Origin: JAFGGT01 sp036733165
Lineage (GTDB): Archaea; Methanobacteriota_B; Thermococci; Methanofastidiosales; NM3
Reading direction: 5' to 3'
NCBI GenBank assembly: GCA_036733165.1
Contig: DAINBB010000044.1
Span: 1-7,813, forward strand
DNA length: 7,813 bases
The number at the start of each line of letters is the position of its first letter. Within the stretch, counting starts at the first letter, position 1. The notes under the pieces are model-generated. The model had not been told where the DNA came from. It searched no databases and saw nothing but the letters and a program-made list of their open reading frames with translations. Below are positions 1 through 6,111 of this stretch, piece by piece. The position numbers were made by a program, and so were the translations under genes.

Positions 1-1016
1 TGCATCTCCAAGAGGTCGTAGAGCATGGCGTACCCTGCCGACCTTCCGCCCGCACCTGGGCCTATCACGGTAACGGTGTCCGTCGTGTCGGTCTCGTAGG
101 TGATGGCATTGGTCACACCGTGGATATGGTACAGCGGGTCCTTCCTGTCCAGCCATTCAGGCTTCACGGACGCCTTCAGTACCCCATCCTCGTAATAGAG
201 TGAGGCCACGAGCTTTATCCTCTTGCCATCATCACTGGCGGCCTTTATCTGCGCCAGTGTGATGTCCCTGATGCCTTTGAGTTCCACGTCCTTGGGCGTG
301 ATGTTCATCCTCAGGACCTTGTTCGCCAGTATCACTACCTTTGCGCAAGGGTCCCAGCCGTCGATGTCGCCCGTGGGGTCTGTCTCGGCGTAACCAAGGG
401 ACTGGGCGAGCTTCAGCGCCTCGTCGAACTTGATCTCCTCTCTCTCCATCTTTTCCAGCATGAAGTTGGTGGTCCCATTGAGGATTCCCCTTATGGAGTA
501 GAACTTGCTGCACGGGAGTCCGTGCGTGGCCAGCGAAAGTGCGGGCGTCCCTGATAGCACAGTTCCCTCGTATCCATAGTAGACGTTCTTCTCCTTTGCA
601 AGGCTTGTCAGCTCGTCGTGCGCAAGTGCCGGCGCTCCCTTGTTGGTTGATATGAAGTGCTTTCCTGCAGATAGCGCCCTTCTGGCATGCTGGAGTCCAA
701 CGCCTCCGTTCGTGAGATTTGTCGGCGTTGCCTCAACAACCACGTCCACGTCCTCCAGGTCTATTATCTCAAAGGATGAGAACCCTCTCTTTCCTTCAAG
801 CTTCTCGGACGATGGGCCTTCCTTCAGCAGAATCCCCGTGTCAAGCCCGTTGGGATTGAATATGGAGCCTTTCATCTTGTCGCATACGGCCACGATCTCG
901 AACTCCATGTCATAGTCCTTTGAAAGCCTTTCCTTCTTCTCGTGCATGAGGGTAAGGAAACCGCTGCCGACTATGCCAAGGCCGATGATCGCTATCCTCA
1001 ATGGTTTCAAGCTCAT
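1..1016 (-). CDS. hom: Homoserine dehydrogenase (3' end cut by window edge)
   Basis: Reduces aspartate semialdehyde to homoserine with NAD(P)H in the cytoplasm, the branch-point step towards threonine and methionine. The 338 visible residues begin MSLKPLRIAIIGLGIVGSG, with a Rossmann GxGxxG at residues 12-17. STNKG puts a conserved lysine at K126. The family signature ILNGTTNF lies at 178-185. The catalytic block runs from G208 through E211, D217 and D222 to K226, matching E208, D214, D219 and K223 of yeast homoserine dehydrogenase with a constant offset of three. No stop occurs before the window edge. Stand-alone archaeal enzymes are about 335-345 residues, so only a few residues should be missing, and I see no room for a C-terminal ACT domain. 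The ATG at 1016 lies 11 nt after the asd stop with only a weak GGGA ribosome site, so it is probably translationally coupled. It is the last visible gene of the thr operon. Confidence 0.95.
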   Translation of the reverse strand, partial: MSLKPLRIAIIGLGIVGSGFLTLMHEKKERLSKDYDMEFEIVAVCDKMKGSIFNPNGLDTGILLKEGPSSEKLEGKRGFSSFEIIDLEDVDVVVEATPTNLTNGGVGLQHARRALSAGKHFISTNKGAPALAHDELTSLAKEKNVYYGYEGTVLSGTPALSLATHGLPCSKFYSIRGILNGTTNFMLEKMEREEIKFDEALKLAQSLGYAETDPTGDIDGWDPCAKVVILANKVLRMNITPKDVELKGIRDITLAQIKAASDDGKRIKLVASLYYEDGVLKASVKPEWLDRKDPLYHIHGVTNAITYETDTTDTVTVIGPGAGGRSAGYAMLYDLLEM

Positions 1017-1027
1017 TTGAATCGTCC

Positions 1028-2059
1028 CTAGATATACTTGAGCTCCGCCATGAGCTCTGCGTTCAGTATGGATGCGCCCACTGCGCCCCTGATGGTATTG
1101 TGGCCTGTGACAACGTACTTGAACTTTCTCTCCCCGACCTTCACGAATCTGCCTGCGGTCACTGCCATGCCCCCGCCGAAGTCCCTGTGGAGCCTCGGTT
1201 GCGGCACTTCCCTTATCTCGATCGGCCTCTCAGGTGCCGATGGAAGCTTGAGCTCCTGTGGCAGCCCCCTGAAGTTCCTCAAGGTCTCCTCGAACTTCTC
1301 GACGGTCGTGTCCTCCTCGAGCTCTATGAATATCGACTCCGTATGCCCGTCTATCACAGCCACCCTTGTGCAGAGGGCCGTCATTGAGAAGTCGGCGTTC
1401 GTTATCTTGCCGTTCTCGAACTTCCCGAGAAGCTTGAGGGGCTCGGACTCCATCTTCCCTTCCTCCTTGCCGATGTAGGGTATCACGTTGTCGAGTATCT
1501 GCATCGATGAGACACCGGTGAAACCGGCGCCTGAGACGGCCTGCATGGTCGCCACCTTGATGTCCCTGATGCCGAACGCATCGAATATGGGCTTGAGGGA
1601 AAGCACCATTACTATGGTGGAGCAGTTGGGGTTGGTGACAAGGCAGCCTTCCCAGCCGCTCTCCCTCTGGACGTCGATGAGCTTCAGGTGGTCTGGATTT
1701 ACCTCAGGGATCAGGAGAGGCACGTTCTCGTCCATCCTGTGCGTGGCGGTGTTGGACGTGACCGGAATCTTCTTCGCCAGGTCGACCTCCACCTTGCCCG
1801 CCACCTCCGCGGGCAGGGCCGAGAAAGCTATGTCTATGTCGTAATCGTTAAGTATGTCTGCGGATGTCTCCTCTATCTTGAGGTCCAGGACATCATCTCC
1901 GTACTCGAATCCAAGGGGGTTGTCTCCATACCTTGTTCCCGCCGTCCTCTCGGATGCGGCCAAACACACGACATCAAACCATTTGTCCTCACTTAGCATT
2001 TTTACAAATCTCTGCCCGACCATTCCGGTCGCGCCAAGAACTGCTGCATTCAATTTCAT
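1028..2059 (-). CDS. asd: Aspartate-semialdehyde dehydrogenase
   Basis: Converts 4-aspartyl phosphate and NADPH to aspartate semialdehyde, linking aspartokinase to homoserine dehydrogenase. With the start chosen here it has 343 residues, the normal size for the archaeal/fungal-type enzyme. It begins MKLNAAVLGATGMVGQRF with the nucleotide-binding GxxGxxG at residues 9-15. The catalytic cysteine is C146 in NPNCST, the substrate-binding arginine is R232 in CTRV, and the general-base histidine is H239 in DGHTES. The ATG at 2059 sits one nucleotide after the thrC stop. It is preceded by GGTGA at a 5-nt spacing, so I prefer it to the in-frame GTG at 2068, which would add three residues, overlap thrC and use the G of the ribosome site itself. 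The stop is TAG. If it were read through, the next stop would be a TGA forming an ATGA overlap with hom, but the C-terminus LKYI looks natural for the family. Confidence 0.96.
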   Translation of the reverse strand: MKLNAAVLGATGMVGQRFVKMLSEDKWFDVVCLAASERTAGTRYGDNPLGFEYGDDVLDLKIEETSADILNDYDIDIAFSALPAEVAGKVEVDLAKKIPVTSNTATHRMDENVPLLIPEVNPDHLKLIDVQRESGWEGCLVTNPNCSTIVMVLSLKPIFDAFGIRDIKVATMQAVSGAGFTGVSSMQILDNVIPYIGKEEGKMESEPLKLLGKFENGKITNADFSMTALCTRVAVIDGHTESIFIELEEDTTVEKFEETLRNFRGLPQELKLPSAPERPIEIREVPQPRLHRDFGGGMAVTAGRFVKVGERKFKYVVTGHNTIRGAVGASILNAELMAELKYI

Positions 2060-2060
2060 T

Positions 2061-3251
2061 TTATTCACCCAATATCTTTCTCATTGTGTTCATGTCTGCG
2101 TCTATGGGGTCCATTATCTTTATGGACTCAATGACAACGTTTGGATCCTTCAATCCATGTCCTGTCGTGATGAGCACCGTGCTCTCATCACCATCTATCA
2201 TGTTCTGTTCTTTTAGCTTCAACATGCCTGCCACGGACGATGCCGAGGCCGGCTCCACGAATATGCCCTCCCTTGAGGCCAACAGCCTCTGGGCCTTGAG
2301 TATCTCCTCGTCGGTGACGGACTCCATGAGCCCACCCGACTCCTTCACTGCGTTTATCGCCTTCATCCAGCTGATGGGATTCCCTATCCTGATGGCCGTG
2401 GCGATGGTCTCCGGATTCTTTTCAGGCACAAGCTCGTCCAATCCTTCCTTGAACATCCTGACCATTGGCATTGACCCTGAGGACTGTATGCCTGTCATCT
2501 TGGGAAGCTTGTCCGTTATGCCTGCCGCCTTGAGCTCCTTGAATCCCTTCCATATGGCGGATATGTTGCCCGCATTGCCTACCGGTAGTATCACCCTGTC
2601 CGGCACTTCCCCGAGCTTGTCGAATATCTCGAAGGCTATGGTCTTCTGCCCTTCCAGCCTGTAAGGGTTGATGGAGTTCAGGAGATAGATCCCGAATGTC
2701 TTCGAGGCCTTCATCACAGCATCCAGGGCATCGTCGAAGTTGCCCTTTACCGGAATGACCTGTGCACCGTATATTATCGCCTGTGCGAGCTTCCCGAGCG
2801 CTATCTTCCCTGAGGGTATGAGCACGAAGCATGTGAGGTCTGCATGGGCAGAGTAAGCCGCAAGCGATGCCGACGTGTTCCCCGTCGATGCGCATGCCAC
2901 CTTTCTCATGCCGAGCTCTATGGCCTTGCTGACGCCCACCGTCATCCCCCTGTCCTTGAAGGAGCAGGTGGGATTCTCACCCTCGTTCTTGACGTATAGG
3001 TCCCTGTATCCCGTGTCCCTCTTCAGGTTTCCCACCTCGTAGAGCGGCGTTCCTCCCTCGTGGAGGGATGCGGCCTTCTTTACTGGCAGGAAGGACTCGT
3101 ACTTCCAAACAGAGAGGTTGTTGCCGTCGAACACGTTCTCTGCCTCGTCAAGGTCTATTACCGCCTCCAGTATGGAACCGCAGGTACAGTTATAGACGAC
3201 CTCGTTTGGCTCGTATCTTTTTCCACAGGATATACATCTTAGGTAATGCAT
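2061..3251 (-). CDS. thrC: Threonine synthase (PLP-dependent, zinc-ribbon type)
   Basis: Converts O-phosphohomoserine to threonine and phosphate using pyridoxal phosphate, the final step of the pathway. It has 396 residues. An N-terminal zinc ribbon is formed by C6, C9, C22 and C24 (spacing C-x2-C then C-x-C). Next come NPTCSFKDRG with the Schiff-base lysine K99, the substrate-binding loop TGNTSAS at 123-129, and the glycine-rich phosphate loop GNAGN at 225-229. FVEPASAS is at 331-338, and the family-typical TTGHGLKDP is at 362-370. The ATG at 3251 lies 8 nt after the thrB stop. Its Shine-Dalgarno AGGTG overlaps that TAG stop with 5 nt of spacing, supporting both the start and coupling to thrB. 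It ends in TAA one base before the asd ATG. Confidence 0.96.
   Translation of the reverse strand: MHYLRCISCGKRYEPNEVVYNCTCGSILEAVIDLDEAENVFDGNNLSVWKYESFLPVKKAASLHEGGTPLYEVGNLKRDTGYRDLYVKNEGENPTCSFKDRGMTVGVSKAIELGMRKVACASTGNTSASLAAYSAHADLTCFVLIPSGKIALGKLAQAIIYGAQVIPVKGNFDDALDAVMKASKTFGIYLLNSINPYRLEGQKTIAFEIFDKLGEVPDRVILPVGNAGNISAIWKGFKELKAAGITDKLPKMTGIQSSGSMPMVRMFKEGLDELVPEKNPETIATAIRIGNPISWMKAINAVKESGGLMESVTDEEILKAQRLLASREGIFVEPASASSVAGMLKLKEQNMIDGDESTVLITTGHGLKDPNVVIESIKIMDPIDADMNTMRKILGE
2065..2069 (-). promoter_or_regulatory. Ribosome binding site for asd inside the thrC 3' end
   Basis: GGTGA on the minus strand lies in the last codons of thrC, 5 nt before the ATG at 2059. It favours this ATG over the GTG at 2068, whose first base lies within the site. 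Confidence 0.6.
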
Positions 3252-3259
3252 TCAAACAC

Positions 3260-4171
3260 CTATTCCAATGATAGCACTTCAGCGCCATTTCCAACTCTTG
3301 TTATATATTCCTTGCTGTCGATGCCCTCTTTCATGAAGACATCCTTTATGGCGCCTGCTACGTCTTTTCCATCATCCTCTACTATCGCGAACACCGTTGG
3401 GCCCGACCCGCCGAGAGAGAATGCCACTGCGCCGCTCTCGAGCGCCGCATCCCTAGCGGCATCGTAACCGGGGATCAGTTTTTTCCTGTACGGTATCGAT
3501 AGCCTGTCGCTTAAGGCAACGCTCAAGGCCGAGTTGTCGCCCTTTATCAGGCTGTATATGATATATGATGACATTGACACGTTATGTATCGCGTCCTCCA
3601 TCGGGACTTTCTTTGGCAGGATCTCCCTTGCCTTCTTGGTGCTGACCTTCACGTCCGGCAGCACTGCCACTATCTTCAGGTCCTCCGGCATGATTCGGAT
3701 GATGTTGAACGGCTCCAAAGATATTATGGATGTGAATCCGCCAAGGTAGCAGGGTGTGACGTTGTCCGCATGCGCGTGCCCGGAAGAGATCCTCTCACCC
3801 TCGGCCGCGGCCATGATGATCTTCTGGTCCGAGTTGACCTCCGCAAGCCTTGCAGCGCCAAGGGCGCCGCCCACGCTGGACGCGCCTGAACTCCCCATGC
3901 CGCTGGCGGGCCTTATGCCCTTCTCTATCGTCATCCTGAAGTTCTGGGACGGGCATGCCTTGTCGAAGATGCACTTTGCAGCATAAGACGCGACGTTCTT
4001 GTCTATCGATCTCGGCAGGTCGCAGTTCTTTGTGATGACGGACGAGCGTTCGTCCGTGAGCTCGATCTCCACTATGTCATAAGGTTTCTCAAGGGCTATG
4101 CCGAAGACATCGAATCCCGGGCCGAAGTTCGCCAGGGTCGCGGGGCTCTTGATCTTCACGTAAGTGTGCAT
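3260..4171 (-). CDS. thrB: Homoserine kinase (GHMP family)
   Basis: Phosphorylates homoserine with ATP to O-phosphohomoserine, the substrate of the neighbouring threonine synthase. It has 303 residues from the start used here, the usual size. N-terminal motif 1 is SPATLANFGPGFDVFG, starting at residue 9. The GHMP ATP-binding glycine-rich motif RPASGMGSSGASS is at about 87-99, AHADNV at 133-138, and the C-terminal GGSGPT motif at 254-259. Two starts are possible. The ATG at 4177 gives a 4-bp ATGA overlap with the aspartokinase stop but has GGA directly abutting it. The ATG at 4171 has AAGGA with 6 nt spacing and gives an N-terminus closer to the family, so I chose it; the difference is two residues. 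The stop is TAG. Confidence 0.95.
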   Translation of the reverse strand: MHTYVKIKSPATLANFGPGFDVFGIALEKPYDIVEIELTDERSSVITKNCDLPRSIDKNVASYAAKCIFDKACPSQNFRMTIEKGIRPASGMGSSGASSVGGALGAARLAEVNSDQKIIMAAAEGERISSGHAHADNVTPCYLGGFTSIISLEPFNIIRIMPEDLKIVAVLPDVKVSTKKAREILPKKVPMEDAIHNVSMSSYIIYSLIKGDNSALSVALSDRLSIPYRKKLIPGYDAARDAALESGAVAFSLGGSGPTVFAIVEDDGKDVAGAIKDVFMKEGIDSKEYITRVGNGAEVLSLE

Positions 4172-4173
4172 CT

Positions 4174-5556
4174 TCATTCCTTCTTCTCTGATAGGAACTC
4201 GTCATGGATCGCCTTGACCGCCTTCTCCATCTCGCTTTCAAGTATGGCAACGTTTATCGACACTTCGGACGACCCCTGCGATATCATGAGGTTGTTGACG
4301 CCAAGGCTTGCAACCGCGTCGAAGAATCTCGCCGCCATGCCTGCCTTCTGGCTCATGCCCTGCCCGACGATGCTGACCACGTTCACGCCGCCTATGATGT
4401 TGAATCTCTCGTAGTATTCCCTGAGGAGCACCTTCTTGACCTGCTTTACATCCTCGTTCTTCACCACGAATGACACGTTCGACTGTGAGGAGCCCTGGGA
4501 CACCATCATGACATTGATCTGTCCTTCCTCCATGGCATGGAAGATCTCCTTCATGACCTGCGCGGCCCTGCCAAGCCCTGAACCCCTTATTTCAACGATC
4601 GAGGCGTCCTTGAGGATCGAGATGGACTTCACCACGCTCTCGTCCTCGGGCCTCTTCGCGGTAACGAGTGTGCCCTTGGAATCGGAGAACGTGTTCTTGA
4701 TGTATGTTGGGATCTTCTTGATCTTGGCCGCCTCAAGCGTCTTTGGATGGATGACCTTTGCCCCAAAGTAGGACAGCTCCATTGCCTCGTCGTATGTCAG
4801 GACAGGTATGAGGTATGCATCGGGCACGATGTTCGGGTCGACGGACATGACACCGTCGACATCGGTCATTATCCAGACCTCCCTTGCATCTAGGACGTCG
4901 CCGAAGATGGCTGCGGAGTAGTCTGACCCGCCCCTGCCGAGCGTCGTTCTCTGGCCGCTCGTGCTGGCGCCTAGGAAACCTGTGATTATCGGGATGTAGC
5001 CCTGCGAGAGCAGCGGGTCCAGCTTCTGCCTTGCCCTCTCCCTCGTCAGTTCGAAGTCGACGACGGCGTTCTGGAAGTTGTCATCCGTCACCACTATCTC
5101 AGACGAGTCTATCTGCTCGCACTTTATGTTCCTTGCCTTGAGGGCCCTTGCGACTATGAGTGTCGAGAGCCTCTCGCCGAACGACACGATGTAATCCAAT
5201 GAACGAGGGGTGACCTCTCCGACATAGAATATTCCGGTGAGTATCTTCTCAAGCTCTGCGAGCTTCTCGTCTATGTCGATAATGGTCTGCATTTTGAGTT
5301 TTGTGTCCGGGATCACGTCACAGGCCTCGTAGTGCTTCTCCTTGAGCTTGAGGAGCGTATCCTTGGGCTTCTTGTAGAGAGCGCTTCTCCCCGCATAGAG
5401 AAGGAGATTTGTAACCCCCGCGACTGCGGAGAGCACAACTGTCACTTCCTTGTACTCCTCCCTCGCCTTGAGGACCTTCTCTATGGCCTTGGCCATGTTC
5501 TCCGAGTTGCCAACTGACGTGCCGCCAAACTTTAGCACAACTCTATCATTGTTCAA
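4174..5556 (-). CDS. lysC: Aspartokinase with two C-terminal ACT domains
   Basis: Phosphorylates aspartate with ATP to 4-aspartyl phosphate, the committed first step of the aspartate family; it is the first gene of the operon. It has 460 residues. The kinase domain shows LKFGGTSVG at about 8-16, SFGERLS at 125-131, TTLGRGGSD at 204-212 and TDVDGV at 231-236. Two ACT modules follow at about 313-378 and 392-456, each with the SQGSS motif (353-357 and 426-430). This is the arrangement used for allosteric inhibition by lysine and/or threonine; the context favours threonine, but the sequence alone does not prove the effector. It is not fused to homoserine dehydrogenase, unlike ThrA. The start is TTG: it is preceded by GAGGGG at 6 nt spacing, an in-frame TAA lies eight codons upstream, and no in-frame ATG or GTG lies between. 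The stop TGA overlaps the alternative thrB ATG. Confidence 0.95.
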   Translation of the reverse strand: MNNDRVVLKFGGTSVGNSENMAKAIEKVLKAREEYKEVTVVLSAVAGVTNLLLYAGRSALYKKPKDTLLKLKEKHYEACDVIPDTKLKMQTIIDIDEKLAELEKILTGIFYVGEVTPRSLDYIVSFGERLSTLIVARALKARNIKCEQIDSSEIVVTDDNFQNAVVDFELTRERARQKLDPLLSQGYIPIITGFLGASTSGQRTTLGRGGSDYSAAIFGDVLDAREVWIMTDVDGVMSVDPNIVPDAYLIPVLTYDEAMELSYFGAKVIHPKTLEAAKIKKIPTYIKNTFSDSKGTLVTAKRPEDESVVKSISILKDASIVEIRGSGLGRAAQVMKEIFHAMEEGQINVMMVSQGSSQSNVSFVVKNEDVKQVKKVLLREYYERFNIIGGVNVVSIVGQGMSQKAGMAARFFDAVASLGVNNLMISQGSSEVSINVAILESEMEKAVKAIHDEFLSEKKE

Positions 5557-5562
5557 TTCGTT

Positions 5563-5568
5563 CCCCTC
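5563..5568 (-). promoter_or_regulatory. Ribosome binding site deciding the TTG start of lysC
   Basis: The minus strand reads GAGGGG followed by AACGAA and then TTG. The match to the 16S 3' end and the short spacing support the unusual TTG start at 5556. No alternative start exists between this TTG and the in-frame upstream stop. Confidence 0.65.
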
Positions 5569-5611
5569 TATATAATATTATATTTATGTTCCATTTAGGA
5601 AAAAATACCTG

Positions 5612-5637
5612 TTTTAAATATCTTTTCCCTATTTAAA
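5612..5637 (-). promoter_or_regulatory. Putative TATA/BRE promoter of the thr operon
   Basis: Two TATA-like elements occur on the minus strand. One is TTTAAATA at 5637-5630, which matches the archaeal consensus exactly. The other is TATTTAAAA at 5620-5612, preceded by a purine-rich GGGAAAAG resembling a BRE. The second would place initiation near 5591, giving a leader of about 35 nt with the Shine-Dalgarno near its end; the first would start near 5608. The choice between them is inference. Confidence 0.5.
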
Positions 5638-5640
5638 TGT

Positions 5641-5678
5641 CATTATGAAAGATATGCATTGTTTTATCTCTTCATATG
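5641..5678. promoter_or_regulatory. Imperfect palindrome upstream of the thr operon TATA boxes
   Basis: The left arm CATTATGAAAGAT (5641-5653) and right arm ATCTCTTCATATG (5666-5678) are inverted repeats, differing by one inserted base in each arm, around a 12-nt centre. For the minus-strand operon it lies directly upstream of the TATA/BRE elements, where a regulator dimer could act. No family-specific motif is recognised, and the AT-rich background makes chance occurrence possible. Confidence 0.35.
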
Positions 5679-5714
5679 ACACTATTTAGCTTTCATTCCA
5701 AACTTTTTTTGAAT

Positions 5715-5718
5715 AAAA
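5715..5718 (-). terminator. Oligo-T stop signal after the C/D sRNA
   Basis: The minus strand reads CTCTTGCTTTTATTC just after the closing stem. A short T-rich run is the usual archaeal intrinsic termination signal. Readthrough towards lysC, transcribed in the same direction, cannot be excluded. Confidence 0.35.
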
Positions 5719-5721
5719 GCA

Positions 5722-5785
5722 AGAGATGTCAGACCGCCCATCTGTCATCATCATATCAGACGCTGTCGATGTCATCATCCATCCT
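5722..5785 (-). ncRNA. Box C/D guide sRNA (2'-O-methylation guide)
   Basis: Reading the minus strand, box C ATGATGA is at 5778-5772. A 12-nt guide follows at 5771-5760, box D' CTGA at 5759-5756, a 4-nt spacer, box C' ATGATGA at 5751-5745, a second 12-nt guide at 5744-5733, and box D CTGA at 5732-5729. All four boxes match consensus (RUGAUGA, CUGA), and the 12/4/12 spacing is what archaeal sRNPs use. GATG at 5783-5780 pairs with CATC at 5728-5725, extended by a G-U pair. This leaves the three-nucleotide bulge and tandem G-A pairs of a terminal kink-turn, the L7Ae site. The D guide CAGAUGGGCGGU complements 16S rRNA around position 1400. The RNA would act with L7Ae, Nop5 and fibrillarin. The 5' end is inferred from a TATA element 25 nt upstream. 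The 3' end is inferred from the closing stem and a following TTTT. It is not protein-coding on either strand as far as I can see. Confidence 0.88.
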
Positions 5786-5804
5786 TGTGATAGTGAAGGA
5801 GAGG

Positions 5805-5823
5805 CATTTATATATTTTATCAT
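5805..5823 (-). promoter_or_regulatory. TATA/BRE promoter of the C/D sRNA
   Basis: The minus strand reads GATAAAATATATAAATG, a purine/A-rich BRE-like stretch running into a TATATAAA element centred near 5810. Initiation about 25 nt downstream falls at about 5785, exactly where the sRNA closing stem begins. This agreement of two independent predictions supports both. Confidence 0.6.
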
Positions 5824-5900
5824 AGCTGCTCATTTCCTATGTCATATCAGCATTTGCCATTTCTTTTGGAACAATGTGCCATTCTGTAGTGGCCAAGAGG

Positions 5901-5920
5901 CGAAAATATTGTCATTTTCG
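5901..5920. repeat. Perfect 7-bp dyad, candidate operator
   Basis: CGAAAAT (5901-5907) and ATTTTCG (5914-5920) are exact inverted repeats around a 6-nt centre. The element lies between the sRNA promoter and the cimA promoter. It has the size of a dimeric regulator site, but no protein family can be assigned from the sequence. Confidence 0.35.
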
Positions 5921-5980
5921 GATAATAATGAATAATTTTCCTCAATATTATTTTATCTATGAACCATTATCAATATTATT

Positions 5981-6000
5981 TGCCAAAAATATGCCAAAAT
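5981..6000 (+). repeat. Tandem TGCCAAAA repeat with 11-bp period
   Basis: TGCCAAAAAT at 5981 and TGCCAAAAT at 5992 are offset by 11 bp, one helical turn, about 55-70 bp upstream of the cimA TATA box. Two further TGCCA copies at 5855 and 5877 are 22 bp apart. They could be same-face binding sites for a regulator of cimA; this is inference. Confidence 0.35.
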
Positions 6001-6044
6001 CTAACGATTTATTACGATAAATATACTAAAATAGGCCTAAATTG

Positions 6045-6061
6045 ACAGATAAATTTATATT
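6045..6061 (+). promoter_or_regulatory. Putative cimA promoter (BRE/TATA)
   Basis: ACAGATAAA followed by TTTATATT (6054-6061) matches the archaeal BRE/TATA pattern. Initiation 25 nt downstream would fall near 6083, leaving a leader of about 30 nt that contains the GGAG ribosome site. A weaker AT-rich alternative lies near 6019-6026. Confidence 0.55.
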
Positions 6062-6098
6062 GTTATTATTTTGATTTTTGTTCCTACATCAATTTGAT

Positions 6099-6102
6099 GG
6101 AG
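6099..6102 (+). promoter_or_regulatory. Ribosome binding site deciding the cimA start
   Basis: GGAG lies 9 nt before the ATG at 6112. The in-frame TTG at 6094 and ATG at 6097 precede or overlap this site and would add six residues (MMEREN) outside the family N-terminus, so they are less likely. Confidence 0.6.
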
Positions 6103-6111
6103 AGAGAAAAC

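Noticed and set aside
1001..1387. Plus-strand open frames opposite asd, and similar long frames opposite hom, thrC, thrB and lysC
   Set aside because: They are antisense shadows of clearly conserved genes, without family similarity or ribosome sites.
5733..5740. 23S rRNA segment ACCGCCCA as target of the D guide
   Set aside because: It gives eight Watson-Crick pairs and then a mismatch, while the 16S site gives ten pairs including one wobble. The 23S segment is also variable among archaea. Kept as an alternative only.
5842..5880. Second possible C/D sRNA around the CTGATATGA copy on the minus strand (5850-5842)
   Set aside because: It shares a 9-bp match with the D'-C' part of the real sRNA, but box C is absent at the required distance, C' is degraded (ATGACAT) and no closing stem is found.
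5726..5935. Plus-strand reading frame of 69 codons in the intergenic region
   Set aside because: It has no ribosome site and a low-complexity composition rich in Ile, His and Phe. It runs antisense through the guide boxes of the C/D sRNA, whose ATGATGA repeats explain the Ser/Ile/His pattern.
6094..6111. N-terminal extension of CimA from TTG 6094 or ATG 6097
   Set aside because: The extra residues MMEREN are outside the family N-terminus, and the GGAG ribosome site lies inside this stretch, spaced correctly for the ATG at 6112.
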